Assembly (NCBI GenBank): GCA_910586555.1
Contig: CAJUJY010000030.1
Span: 1-46,902 of the forward strand
DNA from: an uncultured Lachnospiraceae bacterium
GTDB lineage: Bacteria > Bacillota > Clostridia > Lachnospirales > Lachnospiraceae
Direction: 5' to 3'
Length of the DNA: 46,902 nucleotides
The notes under the pieces were generated by a model, which was given only the letters and a program-made list of their open reading frames with translations, ran no database searches and had not been told where the DNA came from. Position 1 is the stretch's first letter. The number at the start of each line of letters is the position of its first letter. Positions 16,465 through 26,320 of this stretch are shown here, piece by piece. The translations under genes and the position numbers were made by a program.

Positions 16465-17202
16465 ATGTTAGAATTACAAAATATATCTTACCAGGTTAAT
16501 GATGATAGCGATGATAAAGAAATTTTAAAAAATATCAATCTTAAGATTGATGAACACCTTGTTGTAATTACAGGCCCTAACGGTGGTGGTAAGTCAACAC
16601 TTGCTAAAATAATTGCCGGAATAATAAAACCTGTTTCAGGCAAAATTATACTTGACGGTGAAGATATTACAAACCTTTCTATTACAGAAAGGGCAAATAA
16701 AGGGATAAGTTTTGCATTCCAGCAGCCAGTCCGTTTTAAAGGCCTTACTGTTATAGATATGGTGCGCCTTGCTGCTGGAAAGGAAATTACTATATCACAG
16801 GCATGTGACTACCTTTCAGAAGTAGGCCTGTGTGCTAAAGATTATATTAACAGGGAACTTAACTCAAGCCTTTCAGGCGGCGAGATAAAACGTATTGAAA
16901 TTGCAATGGTTCTTGCAAAAGGATCAAAGTTTTCAATATTTGATGAACCAGAAGCAGGCATTGACTTGTGGAGTTTCCAGAATCTTATAAAAGTATTTGA
17001 AAAAATGTATAAAACAATAAATGGACAAGTCCTTGTTATCTCACACCAGGAAAGGATTTTAAATATAGCAGACAAAATAATTGTTATTGCTGATGGAAAT
17101 ATTATAAATGAAGGGAACAGGGAAGAGGTTATGCCAGAACTTATGAAAAATAATATTGCATGCCCTACCCTGCTTAATAAAATGGAACAGGAGGAATTTT
17201 AA
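16465..17202 (+). CDS. sufC: Fe-S cluster assembly ATPase SufC
   Basis: ABC-type ATPase that powers the SufB/D scaffold in iron-sulfur cluster assembly; cytoplasmic. The 245 residues include Walker A GPNGGGKST (residues 37-45), the signature LSGGE (about residue 142) and a Walker B reading FSIFDEPEAGID, in which the acidic-Ala-Gly-Ile-Asp run is characteristic of SufC. The start at 16465 (MLELQN) fits the family; the frame could open five codons earlier, but the GGAG there is more likely the ribosome site. sufB follows 1 base after the stop. Confidence 0.95.
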   Translation: MLELQNISYQVNDDSDDKEILKNINLKIDEHLVVITGPNGGGKSTLAKIIAGIIKPVSGKIILDGEDITNLSITERANKGISFAFQQPVRFKGLTVIDMVRLAAGKEITISQACDYLSEVGLCAKDYINRELNSSLSGGEIKRIEIAMVLAKGSKFSIFDEPEAGIDLWSFQNLIKVFEKMYKTINGQVLVISHQERILNIADKIIVIADGNIINEGNREEVMPELMKNNIACPTLLNKMEQEEF

Positions 17203-17203
17203 A

Positions 17204-18130
17204 TTGGATACATTAAATACTATAGAGAGAAATATATTAGAGCAAGTAGCAGATATACACAAAATACCAGAGGGTGCTTATAACATACGTTCTAATGGTG
17301 CCCTTTCAGGCAGGAATACAACTGCCAATATAGATATAGTAACAAAGGAAGACAAACCAGGCATAGATATAATTATAAAACCAGGTACAAAGAATGAAAG
17401 TGTCCATATCCCTGTTGTATTAAGCATGTCAGGACTTAAAGATATGGTATATAATGATTTCTATGTAGGTGAAGATGCAGACGTCACAATAGTTGCAGGC
17501 TGCGGCATACACAACTGCGGCGTTGACACATCAGAACATGATGGCATACACACATTTTATATTAAGAAGAATGCCAAAGTAAAATACATTGAAAAACACT
17601 ATGGTGAAGGTGACGGCATGGGAAAACGCATACTAAACCCAACCACAATAATAAATATTGAAGAAGGCGGCTGCCTAGAAATGGAGTCTGTACAAATAAA
17701 GGGTGTTGACTCAACTAAACGTGATACAAAAGCATATCTTAAAGAAGGGGCAACCCTGGTAATACATGAAAAAATTATGACACATGGCACACAGACAGCA
17801 GAAACTAATTTTGAAGTGGATTTAGACGGCAAGGGAAGCAGCGCCAATGTTGTTTCACGTTCTGTAGCAAGGGAAAAATCAAAACAGGTATTTAATTCAA
17901 AGATAAATGGCAATAATGAATGTAACGGGCATACAGAATGTGATGCCATAATAATGGAAGATGCAAGTGTAAGTGCAATACCACAGCTTACCGCTAATAA
18001 TATTGATGCTGCACTTATACATGAAGCTGCCATTGGCAAAATTGCCGGTGAACAGATTATAAAGCTTATGACGCTTGGTCTTACAGAGGCTGAGGCTGAA
18101 GAACAGATAATTAATGGTTTCTTAAAATAA
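17204..18130 (+). CDS. sufB: SufB/SufD family Fe-S scaffold protein, short form
   Basis: Scaffold partner of SufC. The 308-residue protein is much shorter than classical SufB (about 470) and resembles the minimal SufB-like partners of two-gene sufCB systems in archaea and Clostridia. Conserved stretches such as GCGIHNCG, RNP/LNPT-like ILNPTTII and SVAREKS are visible in a beta-helix style sequence. The best start is TTG at 17204, preceded by GGAGG with 9 bases spacing; an ATG at 17156 lies within sufC and lacks a site. No sufD, sufS or sufU is adjacent, so a cysteine desulfurase or another sulfur source must be elsewhere. Confidence 0.9.
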   Translation: MDTLNTIERNILEQVADIHKIPEGAYNIRSNGALSGRNTTANIDIVTKEDKPGIDIIIKPGTKNESVHIPVVLSMSGLKDMVYNDFYVGEDADVTIVAGCGIHNCGVDTSEHDGIHTFYIKKNAKVKYIEKHYGEGDGMGKRILNPTTIINIEEGGCLEMESVQIKGVDSTKRDTKAYLKEGATLVIHEKIMTHGTQTAETNFEVDLDGKGSSANVVSRSVAREKSKQVFNSKINGNNECNGHTECDAIIMEDASVSAIPQLTANNIDAALIHEAAIGKIAGEQIIKLMTLGLTEAEAEEQIINGFLK

Positions 18131-18209
18131 ATTATTTTCTGCATTTATTTATACTAATGCCGCCGGCTAAACTGGAAGCACTTAAAACAGCATAGAAATG
18201 AGGATTGAT

Positions 18210-19070
18210 ATGGACAAAGTTGCAATAGTTACAGACAGTAACAGTGGAATCACACTTAATGAAGCAAAAGGACTGGGAATAAGGGTAGTCCCTATGCCAT
18301 TTCTTATTGACGGGGACACTTATTATGAAGAAATCAGTTTATCACAGGAAGAATTTTTCAAAAAGCTTAGTGAAAATGTAGATATATCCACTTCGCAGCC
18401 AGAACCTGGACAGGTTACAGATATATGGGAAGAAGAATTAAAACATGCAGAGGAAGTTGTGTATATCCCCATGTCAAGCGGGCTTTCAAGTTCATGCCAT
18501 ACAGCAGTAATGCTTGCAGAAGACTTTAATGGCAAAGTACATGTTGTAGATAACCAGCGTATTTCAGTTACACAAAGGCAGTCTGTACTTGATGCAATAG
18601 AACTTGCAGCAAATGGTACAGATGCAGCAGGCATTAAAAGATGCCTTGAAACTGTTAAAATGGAATCAAGTATATATATAATGCTTGATACCCTTAAATA
18701 CCTTAAAAAAGGCGGCAGGATTACCCCTGCTGCCGCTGCATTAGGCTCTGCATTAAGGCTTAAGCCTGTACTACAAATACAAGGTGACAAGCTTGATGCA
18801 TTTACGATTGCACGCACAAAGAAACAAGGGACAAATAAAATGCTTGCTGCAATGGAAAACGATATAAATAAGCGTTTTGGCGGTGTTTCCAATGTACACC
18901 TTGAAGTTGCACATACCCAGAACGAAACGGCAGCACTGGAATTTGCAGAAACAATAAAAGAAAATTTCGGTACAGGTGAAGTTTACATTGCACCATTGTC
19001 ATTAAGTGTTTCATGCCATATTGGTGCAGGTGCATTAGCAATAGCATGTTCCAAAGTGTGTAAAATGTAA
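18210..19070 (+). CDS. DegV family fatty-acid binding protein
   Basis: DegV/FakB-type lipid-binding protein. In Firmicutes such proteins present fatty acids to the kinase FakA for phosphorylation and phospholipid synthesis, though many members are uncharacterised. The 286 residues begin with KVAIVTDSNSGI, the usual DegV opening, and include TSQPEPGQ and SSGLSSSCHTA, which line the fatty-acid head-group pocket, and the DTLKYLKKGGRI motif. The start at 18210 follows GAGG with 6 bases spacing; a start four codons upstream overlaps that site. It stands alone between sufB and proA. Confidence 0.92.
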   Translation: MDKVAIVTDSNSGITLNEAKGLGIRVVPMPFLIDGDTYYEEISLSQEEFFKKLSENVDISTSQPEPGQVTDIWEEELKHAEEVVYIPMSSGLSSSCHTAVMLAEDFNGKVHVVDNQRISVTQRQSVLDAIELAANGTDAAGIKRCLETVKMESSIYIMLDTLKYLKKGGRITPAAAALGSALRLKPVLQIQGDKLDAFTIARTKKQGTNKMLAAMENDINKRFGGVSNVHLEVAHTQNETAALEFAETIKENFGTGEVYIAPLSLSVSCHIGAGALAIACSKVCKM

Positions 19071-19150
19071 GATATAAAAATTTCTAAACCAGTAAAAACA
19101 AAATCTAAGCACCCCTGCTTAAAACAATAGATTCAGGAAGGCGGTTAATT

Positions 19151-20401
19151 ATGGATTATATAAGCCAGTTAGGTGAAAACGCTAAAAAAGTAAAGGCGTA
19201 TATTACAAATGCCAGTACAGAAGATAAAAACCATATTCTTAGCACAATAGCTGTAAAACTTTGTAGCAATACAGAACGTATAATTGAAATCAATAAAGAG
19301 GATCTTGCAAATGCCAAGGAAAATGGCATATCTGATGCAATGGCAGACCGTTTAAGGCTTACAAAAGAACGTATTGAAGACATGGCAGCAGCATGCAGGG
19401 AACTTATTTCCCTGAAAGATCCTGTTGGTGAGATAACCAGCGGCAGCATACGCCCAAATGGAATGAGAATTACCAAAACAAGAGTGCCTATGGGGGTAAT
19501 TGGCATTATATATGAGTCAAGGCCAAATGTAACCGTAGATGCAGCAACACTTTGCATAAAAAGCGGCAATGCTGTTATACTGCGCGGTGGCAAAGAAGCA
19601 ATAAACTCTAATAAAATACTTATGGACATTATGAGGGAAGCCATATCAGAATGTGGTTTCCCACCTGATATAGTACAGCTTGTCTGTGATACTTCAAGGG
19701 AAACATCTTTAGCAATGATGAAGGCAAACGGCTATATAGATGTGCTTATCCCACGCGGCGGCAAAGGGCTTATAAATGCTGTTGTAAATAATGCAACTGT
19801 CCCTGTAATTGAAACAGGAAGCGGCAACTGCCATATATACATAGACAATACTTTAGACCTGGATATGGCTGTTAATATTACTGACAATGGCAAAACACAA
19901 AGGCCAAGTGTATGCAATGCACTTGAAACATGCCTTGTGCATAAAGGCATTGCAGAAGTTTTTCTTCCATTGCTTAAAGAAAGGCTTGATACACACAATG
20001 TTGAATTACGTGGCTGCCCTGTAACCATTAGTATACTTGGCAGTAGTGTAAAGCCTGCTACAGAAGAAGATTATGCTACAGAATTTAATGACTATATACT
20101 GGCAATAAAAGTAGTAGAAAATATAGATGAAGCAATAGCCCATATTAACAAGTATTCCACAGGCCACTCAGAATGTATTATTACAAAGGATCTTGCAAGT
20201 GCAGAGAAATTCCAGAAAGAAACAGACTCCGCATGTGTATATGTAAACTGCTCCACAAGGTTTACAGATGGCAACGAATTCGGGTTTGGTGCAGAAATAG
20301 GCATATCCACACAAAGGCTTCATGCAAGAGGGCCTATGGGGCTTAACGAACTTACAACATTTAAATATTTAATAAATGGCAGCGGACAGACCAGGAATTA
20401 A
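19151..20401 (+). CDS. proA: Gamma-glutamyl phosphate reductase
   Basis: NADPH-dependent reduction of gamma-glutamyl phosphate to glutamate-5-semialdehyde, the second step of proline synthesis. The 416-residue length is standard. The aldehyde dehydrogenase fold is shown by GIIYESRPNVT, the glycine-rich RGGKEAI stretch, and the catalytic Cys in QRPSVCNALET (residue 255). The C-terminal FGFGAEIGISTQRLHARGPMG motif is intact. proB is not next to it, which is unusual since proBA is often an operon. A GGAAGGCGG ribosome site precedes the ATG. Confidence 0.97.
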   Translation: MDYISQLGENAKKVKAYITNASTEDKNHILSTIAVKLCSNTERIIEINKEDLANAKENGISDAMADRLRLTKERIEDMAAACRELISLKDPVGEITSGSIRPNGMRITKTRVPMGVIGIIYESRPNVTVDAATLCIKSGNAVILRGGKEAINSNKILMDIMREAISECGFPPDIVQLVCDTSRETSLAMMKANGYIDVLIPRGGKGLINAVVNNATVPVIETGSGNCHIYIDNTLDLDMAVNITDNGKTQRPSVCNALETCLVHKGIAEVFLPLLKERLDTHNVELRGCPVTISILGSSVKPATEEDYATEFNDYILAIKVVENIDEAIAHINKYSTGHSECIITKDLASAEKFQKETDSACVYVNCSTRFTDGNEFGFGAEIGISTQRLHARGPMGLNELTTFKYLINGSGQTRN

Positions 20402-20414
20402 TTTAGGGATTATT

Positions 20415-21566
20415 ATGAAATTTTTAATATACAGATGGCAGGCATACAACCAGATGGCACTTGAAGATGCTTTAATAAACCTTGGACATAAAATTGATAC
20501 ATTTACATGTGAAATTGACAATCCTGAAGAAGATGCGGAATTTGCAGCAAAACTGGATAACTACCTTAAAGTACATGCTTATGATGCTTTAATATCAATA
20601 AACTATTTCCCTGTAATTGCTAAATCATGTAACAAAGCAGGCTGCAAATATATTTCCTGGACGTGTGACAGTCCTATGCTTACACTTTACACCAGGTCAG
20701 CAAGCCTTGAATCTAATTATATATTTGTATTTGACCTGTTCTCTTACTGCGAACTTAAGGCAAGGGGAATTAAAAATATATGGCATCTCCCACTAGCTGC
20801 CGATATTGCCCGCAATAATTATATTTTATCCAAAACACCTAAAAAGGATTACCACGCAGATATTTCTTTTGTTGGAAGCCTCTATGAAAAAAACCGCTAC
20901 GACCAGATGGTCAATATGCCTGACTATATACGTGGCTACTTTGACGCACTTATAAATGTCCAGATGGAAACTTATGGTGATAACTTCCTTGAAAGAATGT
21001 TATCTGATATAGAAGACCAGCTTGAAGGACGTGCTGTTAATATATCAGGCAATGAATTTACTGGCACACCGTCATTAATAGTAGCAAGTACAACACTTGG
21101 AATGAAGCTTGCTGCACTTGAACGCACGAAAATATTAAATATGGTATCAAGAAAATATAAAAATACCAGGATATACACAGGAAGTAATACCAAAGATATA
21201 CCTTTTATACAAAATATGGGCAAAGCAGACTATATATATGAAATGCCACATATATTTTCCCAGTCAAAAATTAACCTGAATATTACACTTAGGAATATTA
21301 AAACAGGAATCCCGTTAAGAATATGGGATATACTTGGTGCAGGCGGGTTCGTGCTGACAAACTTCCAGGCAGAACTTAAAGAATTATTTGAACAGGGAAA
21401 ACATCTTGACTGGTACAGTTCACATAATGAAATGATGGATAAAATAGCATATTACCTTGCACATGATAAGGAAAGGCAAAGAATTGCAAAAGAAGGTAAC
21501 ATGCTGGTAAAAAAAGAACACACAATGGAAAAAAGGGTACAGGTAATTTTAGAAACAGTATTTTAA
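20415..21566 (+). CDS. CgeB-like glycosyltransferase family protein
   Basis: Resembles the CgeB/COG4641 group, two-domain GT-B type proteins known from spore-coat and surface glycan clusters. The protein has 383 residues. The N-terminal half has alternating strands and helices (YDALISINYFPVIA, YISWTCDSPMLTLY) and the C-terminal half has SKINLNITLRNIKTGIPLRIWDILGAGGFVLTN, which fits the nucleotide-sugar binding C-domain of this group. The start at 20415 lies 13 bases after proA; an upstream in-frame start at 20376 would overlap proA. Donor and acceptor sugars cannot be told from sequence. No other glycan genes are adjacent. Confidence 0.82.
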   Translation: MKFLIYRWQAYNQMALEDALINLGHKIDTFTCEIDNPEEDAEFAAKLDNYLKVHAYDALISINYFPVIAKSCNKAGCKYISWTCDSPMLTLYTRSASLESNYIFVFDLFSYCELKARGIKNIWHLPLAADIARNNYILSKTPKKDYHADISFVGSLYEKNRYDQMVNMPDYIRGYFDALINVQMETYGDNFLERMLSDIEDQLEGRAVNISGNEFTGTPSLIVASTTLGMKLAALERTKILNMVSRKYKNTRIYTGSNTKDIPFIQNMGKADYIYEMPHIFSQSKINLNITLRNIKTGIPLRIWDILGAGGFVLTNFQAELKELFEQGKHLDWYSSHNEMMDKIAYYLAHDKERQRIAKEGNMLVKKEHTMEKRVQVILETVF

Positions 21567-21619
21567 TTTTATTACACCAGGCTTTAGTACAATATAAAAC
21601 AAGAAAGGGGAATTTCTAT

Positions 21620-22888
21620 ATGGGATTAAACAGTACAATGCAGGGTGACAGGATACATATAACTATTTTAGGCAGGAGAAATGCTGGCAAATCAAGCATT
21701 ATTAATGCCATTACAGGACAGGATATTGCCATTGTTTCAGATATAAAAGGCACTACTACTGACCCTGTTTCCAAGGCAATGGAAATACTCCCTCTTGGCC
21801 CGTGCCTTATTATTGATACCCCAGGCCTTGATGACCAAGGGGAACTTGGCACAAAAAGAATTGAGAAAACCCTTAAAATGCTTAATAAAACTGATATCGC
21901 AATTATTGTTACAGATATATCTTCCCTGACATGCAGGGACTTAAACAGCCAATATGGAATGTCACCTGATGAAGAGCATATTATAAACCTTGTTGAAGAA
22001 AAAAAACTGCCATATATAATTGCGCTTAACCAGTCTGACCGCCTTGGCACTGGGAAAACAGAAGAAATATATAATATTATTTTATCTAAAAACCCTGGTA
22101 TTCCTGTAAAGCTTATAAGTACAACACAAAAAACCGGCATTGAAGAATTAAAAGATTCACTTGCACTATTAGCCCCTGATCCATCTTCAATACCTGGCAT
22201 AACAAAAGACCTGGTAAAGCCAGGTGAAATAGCAGTACTTGTAACGCCTGTTGATTCTGCTGCCCCTAAGGGCAGGCTTATTATGCCGCAGCAACAGGTA
22301 ATAAGGGATCTGCTTGATAACGGGGCTGCTGCTGTAGTTACACAAGTGCCCGGGCTTAAAAATATTTTAAAACAGCTTGCAGGCAATATAAAAATAGTAA
22401 TAACTGACTCACAGGCATTTAAAGAAGTTGCTGCAATAGTACCAGAAGAAATACCACTTACATCATTTTCAATCCTTTTTGCAAGGCATAAAGGCAATTT
22501 CAATAAACTTATAGAAGGGGCTGCTGCCATAGAAAACCTTAAAGATGGTGATAAAGTGCTTATAGCAGAAGGATGCACACACAGACGCCAGTGTGAGGAC
22601 ATTGGCACTGTAAAAATACCAAAATGGCTAAAAGAACACTCTGGCAAAGAACTAATTATAGAAACATGCAGCGGGACAAGCTTCCCAGCAGACCTTTCTC
22701 CCTATTCACTAATAATACACTGCGGCGGCTGCACCCTCACTGAAAAAGAAATGAAATACAGAATATCCTGTGCAGGCGGACAGGGCATCCCTATTGTAAA
22801 CTATGGGATTTTTATTGCATATGTCAACAAAATTTTAAAAAGAAGTATAAATATGTTTCCTTCAGTTAGTAAAATTTTTAAAGATTAA
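21620..22888 (+). CDS. hydF: [FeFe]-hydrogenase maturation GTPase HydF
   Basis: Scaffold GTPase that receives the di-iron unit from HydE and HydG and delivers it to HydA. The 422 residues start with a small GTPase domain (P-loop GRRNAGKSS at 18-26, switch and DTPGLDD). The C-terminal cluster-binding domain carries GCTHRRQCEDIG and, about 50 residues later, HCGGCTL, the C-x-H then H-C-x-x-C pattern of HydF. Its presence implies that the organism has [FeFe] hydrogenase and ferments with hydrogen evolution. hydE, hydG and hydA are not in the window. The ribosome site is AAAGGGG. Confidence 0.96.
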   Translation: MGLNSTMQGDRIHITILGRRNAGKSSIINAITGQDIAIVSDIKGTTTDPVSKAMEILPLGPCLIIDTPGLDDQGELGTKRIEKTLKMLNKTDIAIIVTDISSLTCRDLNSQYGMSPDEEHIINLVEEKKLPYIIALNQSDRLGTGKTEEIYNIILSKNPGIPVKLISTTQKTGIEELKDSLALLAPDPSSIPGITKDLVKPGEIAVLVTPVDSAAPKGRLIMPQQQVIRDLLDNGAAAVVTQVPGLKNILKQLAGNIKIVITDSQAFKEVAAIVPEEIPLTSFSILFARHKGNFNKLIEGAAAIENLKDGDKVLIAEGCTHRRQCEDIGTVKIPKWLKEHSGKELIIETCSGTSFPADLSPYSLIIHCGGCTLTEKEMKYRISCAGGQGIPIVNYGIFIAYVNKILKRSINMFPSVSKIFKD

Positions 22889-22915
22889 TAACAAATTCGT
22901 TAAAGGTGGGAATTT

Positions 22916-23977
22916 ATGCATAAAAAGAAATATTATTTAAACATTTTATTTATGGCTGTGCTGCTTGGCCTGGTGTTTTATGTTATTTTAAAAGAAGAAG
23001 ACCTTGGTGAAATATTTAACGCCTTAAAGGATGCAAGCCTTATATTTATGTTCTGGGCGGCTGTAGCAGGGCTTATGTATGTTATAATGGAAGGAATTTC
23101 CATGCAGATTATTTTAATATCCCTGGGCTGTAAAACCAGTATACTAAAATGTACAAAATATTCATTTATTGGATTTTTCTTTAATGCAATTACGCCTTCA
23201 GCCACAGGCGGACAGCCTATGCAGGTAATTTATATGAACAATGACGGAATAAATATGGGTGCTTCATCCGTAACCCTTTTATTCTGGACAATAATATATA
23301 AAATTGCACTGGTTATAATTGAAATGTTTGTATTTATATTTATGCATGGATTTGCAAAACAGTATATTGGAAGGCATATGTGGCTTTTTGTTATTGGAAT
23401 TATTGTAAATGTAGTTTCAATATTCCTTTATTCAATAGTTGTATTTTCCAAAAACGGGGCAAGAAACATTGCATACTTTGCAACATGGCTGCTCCATAAA
23501 TTCCATATAGTCAAAAGAAAAGAAAAAATAGAAAAAAAACTTGACAAACTGCTTGCATCATATAACGAAGGTGCAGAGTATATGCTAAGCCATATGAAAA
23601 CTGCTGCCATAGTTTTATTTACAACAATTATACAAAGGGTTTCATACTTTGTGGTAACATGGTTTGTTTATAAAGCCCTTGGCTGTGACGGATATACCTG
23701 TATACAGATTATAGTACTGCAAAGCTTTGTATCTGTCTGTATAGATATACTTCCATTTCCAGGAGGTGTCGGTGTTAATGAAGGCTTTTTTGTAAGGCTT
23801 TTTGCACCAGTTATGGGAAAAAGCATGGCTGTTTCCGCAATGCTTTTAAGCAGGGGTGCAAGCTTTTATGTAATACTGGTTGTAAGTGCAGTTATTACAC
23901 TTATGGCACAGATACACCAGATACATATGGAAGGCAGGAAAATAAAGTTTAAAGATAACAAAAACCGGAGGGAATAA
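22916..23977 (+). CDS. LPG-synthase-TM family (flippase-like) membrane protein, copy 1
   Basis: Integral membrane protein of the lysylphosphatidylglycerol synthase transmembrane / UPF0104 family, matching the flippase half of MprF without the synthase half. The 353 residues contain about 8 hydrophobic helices. Family motifs are visible: FNAITPSATGGQPMQ and, late in the chain, LPFPGGVGVNEGFF. It may move an aminoacylated or other lipid across the membrane; the substrate is unknown. A paralogue lies at 27108-28142 in the same neighbourhood. The stop codon overlaps the start of yigZ by one base. Confidence 0.9.
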   Translation: MHKKKYYLNILFMAVLLGLVFYVILKEEDLGEIFNALKDASLIFMFWAAVAGLMYVIMEGISMQIILISLGCKTSILKCTKYSFIGFFFNAITPSATGGQPMQVIYMNNDGINMGASSVTLLFWTIIYKIALVIIEMFVFIFMHGFAKQYIGRHMWLFVIGIIVNVVSIFLYSIVVFSKNGARNIAYFATWLLHKFHIVKRKEKIEKKLDKLLASYNEGAEYMLSHMKTAAIVLFTTIIQRVSYFVVTWFVYKALGCDGYTCIQIIVLQSFVSVCIDILPFPGGVGVNEGFFVRLFAPVMGKSMAVSAMLLSRGASFYVILVVSAVITLMAQIHQIHMEGRKIKFKDNKNRRE

Positions 23978-24624
23978 TGGCTGGCTATAAAATTATATAC
24001 AGTGGCGGAACTGGTGAAATTACTGAGAAAAAATCCCACTTTATTGCTAATGTTTTTCCTGTAGCAACAGAAGAAGAAGTTCCTGGCATAATTGAACAAA
24101 CCAGGAAAAAATACTGGGATGCAAAGCACAACTGCTATGCATATATTATTGGAACAAATCCTGGCATAAGCAAATGCAGCGATGACGGTGAACCACAAGG
24201 CACAGCAGGCAGGCCAATATTAGATGTGCTTTCAGGTGCAGGAATCTGCAATGCGCTTATAATTGTAACAAGATATTTTGGAGGTACTCTGCTTGGCACA
24301 GGAGGGCTTATAAGGGCTTATTCAGAAGCAGCAAAAGCAGGGCTTAATGTTAGCAGGATTGTAACAAAGGAGGCTGGCAAAAGGGTTATAATAGAAACAG
24401 ATTACAACAGCATTGGCAAGCTCCAGTATATTACATCACAAATGGATCTTGCTGTTATAAATACAAAATATACCGATAAAGCCAGAATAGAACTTGCTGT
24501 CCCTTTAAACAGCGTAGACGGGCTTATTAACAAAGTTACAGAAGCAACATCAGGGCAGGCAAAGATTAATGCAGAAAGTGACATATACTTTGCAGTAATA
24601 GATAAGGAAGTTGTAATATTTTAA
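23977..24624 (+). CDS. YigZ/IMPACT family protein
   Basis: Member of the UPF0029/IMPACT N-terminal family (YigZ in E. coli, YvyE in Bacillus). The 215 residues include EKKSHFIANVFPV, the signature SDDGEPQGTAGRPI and VTRYFGGTLLGTGGLIRAY, and a C-terminal ferredoxin-like DUF1949-type domain. Its biochemical role in bacteria is not settled; links to translation or peptide metabolism have been suggested. It is translationally coupled to the upstream flippase-like gene through an overlapping TAATG and a GGAGGG site. Confidence 0.95.
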   Translation: MAGYKIIYSGGTGEITEKKSHFIANVFPVATEEEVPGIIEQTRKKYWDAKHNCYAYIIGTNPGISKCSDDGEPQGTAGRPILDVLSGAGICNALIIVTRYFGGTLLGTGGLIRAYSEAAKAGLNVSRIVTKEAGKRVIIETDYNSIGKLQYITSQMDLAVINTKYTDKARIELAVPLNSVDGLINKVTEATSGQAKINAESDIYFAVIDKEVVIF

Positions 24625-24661
24625 GCTATTGCTTTACTAAAAAACAGAGACGGTGGTTATA

Positions 24662-25978
24662 ATGGATTTATTTGATTATATGAGGGATATGGATAAGGAA
24701 AAAGAGTCCCCTCTTGCATCAAGGCTAAGGCCAAGGACGCTTGATGAAGTAGCCGGCCAGGAACATATTATAGGAAAAAACCAGCTTTTATACAGGGCAA
24801 TTAAAGCAGACAAACTTGGTTCTGTTATATTTTACGGGCCTCCAGGCACTGGAAAGACAACACTTGCAAAGGTTATAGCCAATACAACAAGTGCTGTTTT
24901 TGAACAGGTTAATGCAACATCTGCTGGTAAAAAAGATATGGAAGAGGTTATAAAAAACGCTAAGGATAACGCAGGCATGTATGGCAAAAAAACCATTCTT
25001 TTTGTAGATGAAATACACAGGTTTAATAAAGGACAGCAGGATTACCTTCTGCCATTTGTTGAGGATGGCACAATAATACTTATAGGCGCAACAACTGAAA
25101 ACCCTTATTTTGAAGTAAACAGTGCACTTATTTCACGTTCCATATTATTTGAATTAAAACCGCTTTCTAATGAAAATATAAAAACCCTGGTAAACCGTGC
25201 AATAACTGACAAAGACAGGGGCATGGGCACATATAATGCTGAAATTGATAATGATGCCCTGGAATTCCTGGCAGATGTTTCAGGAGGTGATGCAAGGCTT
25301 GCCCTTAATGCAGTTGAGCTTGCAGTGCTTACCACAGAACGCGGCAACGACGGCATTATACATATTACCCTTGATGCTGCCTCAGAATGTATACAAAAAA
25401 GGGTTGTAAGATATGATAAAAACGGGGACAGCCATTATGATGTTATTTCTGCATTTATTAAAAGCATGAGGGGATCAGATCCCGATGCTGCCATATATTA
25501 CCTTGCAAAAATGCTTTATGCTGGTGAAGATATACGTTTTATTGCAAGAAGGATAATTATATGTGCGGCAGAAGATGTGTCAAATGCTGACCCCCAGGCA
25601 CTTGTAGTCGCAGTTAGTGCGGCACAGGCGGCTGAAAGGATTGGAATGCCAGAAAGCCAGATAATACTTGCACAGGCAGTTTCCTATGTTGCAAGTGCAC
25701 CAAAAAGCAACTCCGCAATAAAAGCAATAGAAAAGGCAATGGAAACTGTAAAAAATGAAAAAGACGGGCATGTGCCGCCACACCTTATGGATTCACACTA
25801 TAAAGATGCTAAAGGGCTTGGACATGGGACAGGCTATAAATATGCACATGATTACCCAAAACACTATGTAAAACAACAATACCTGCCAGATACCCTTACA
25901 GGCAGGAGGTTCTATATTCCGTCAGACAACGGGTATGAAAAAACAATACAGGAATATTTCCGTTATATAAACAGTTAA
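24662..25978 (+). CDS. rarA: Replication-associated recombination protein A (RarA/MgsA)
   Basis: Clamp-loader-like AAA+ ATPase acting at stalled replication forks. The 438-residue protein has Walker A GPPGTGKTT (residues 59-67), Walker B FVDEIHRF, sensor 1 in ATTENPYFEVN and arginine-finger region SRS, then the RarA-specific C-terminal region ending with KHYVKQQYLPDTLTGRRFY. The ATG at 24662 is preferred to a GTG three codons upstream. It is unrelated in function to the lipid genes around it, though the spacing suggests co-transcription. Confidence 0.96.
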   Translation: MDLFDYMRDMDKEKESPLASRLRPRTLDEVAGQEHIIGKNQLLYRAIKADKLGSVIFYGPPGTGKTTLAKVIANTTSAVFEQVNATSAGKKDMEEVIKNAKDNAGMYGKKTILFVDEIHRFNKGQQDYLLPFVEDGTIILIGATTENPYFEVNSALISRSILFELKPLSNENIKTLVNRAITDKDRGMGTYNAEIDNDALEFLADVSGGDARLALNAVELAVLTTERGNDGIIHITLDAASECIQKRVVRYDKNGDSHYDVISAFIKSMRGSDPDAAIYYLAKMLYAGEDIRFIARRIIICAAEDVSNADPQALVVAVSAAQAAERIGMPESQIILAQAVSYVASAPKSNSAIKAIEKAMETVKNEKDGHVPPHLMDSHYKDAKGLGHGTGYKYAHDYPKHYVKQQYLPDTLTGRRFYIPSDNGYEKTIQEYFRYINS

Positions 25979-26012
25979 AATTATGCGCAAAATAGCGCAG
26001 AAATGAGGATAT

Positions 26013-26243
26013 ATGGCAAAACTTAAAAAAATATTTGCTATTGCAGGTGTTATACTGCTTATTGGAATGTACCTGCTTACATTTATGTCTGCAATGTTTG
26101 CAACCCCTAATACACATTCGCTGTTCTTAGGAAGCCTTGCAGCAACAATTATTGTGCCGGTATTTTTATATACATATACACTAATATATAAAGTTGTATA
26201 TAAAAACAGGGAAAACCAGGAAAATAAAGAACAAAAAGATTAA
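26013..26243 (+). CDS. Small two-helix membrane protein
   Basis: Not recognised. The 76 residues contain two hydrophobic segments (about 8-28 and 38-60) and end in a highly charged tail rich in Lys, Glu and Asn. A GAGG ribosome site at good spacing supports expression. It lies between rarA and the PAP2 gene and could belong to the membrane-lipid group, but this is only positional. Confidence 0.72.
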   Translation: MAKLKKIFAIAGVILLIGMYLLTFMSAMFATPNTHSLFLGSLAATIIVPVFLYTYTLIYKVVYKNRENQENKEQKD

Positions 26244-26320
26244 AGTTTCATTACAAAACAGGCAAAAGGCTTGTTACAATCCACCCTGCTGTGTTAATAT
26301 ATGCCTTGGAAGGATTGTGT

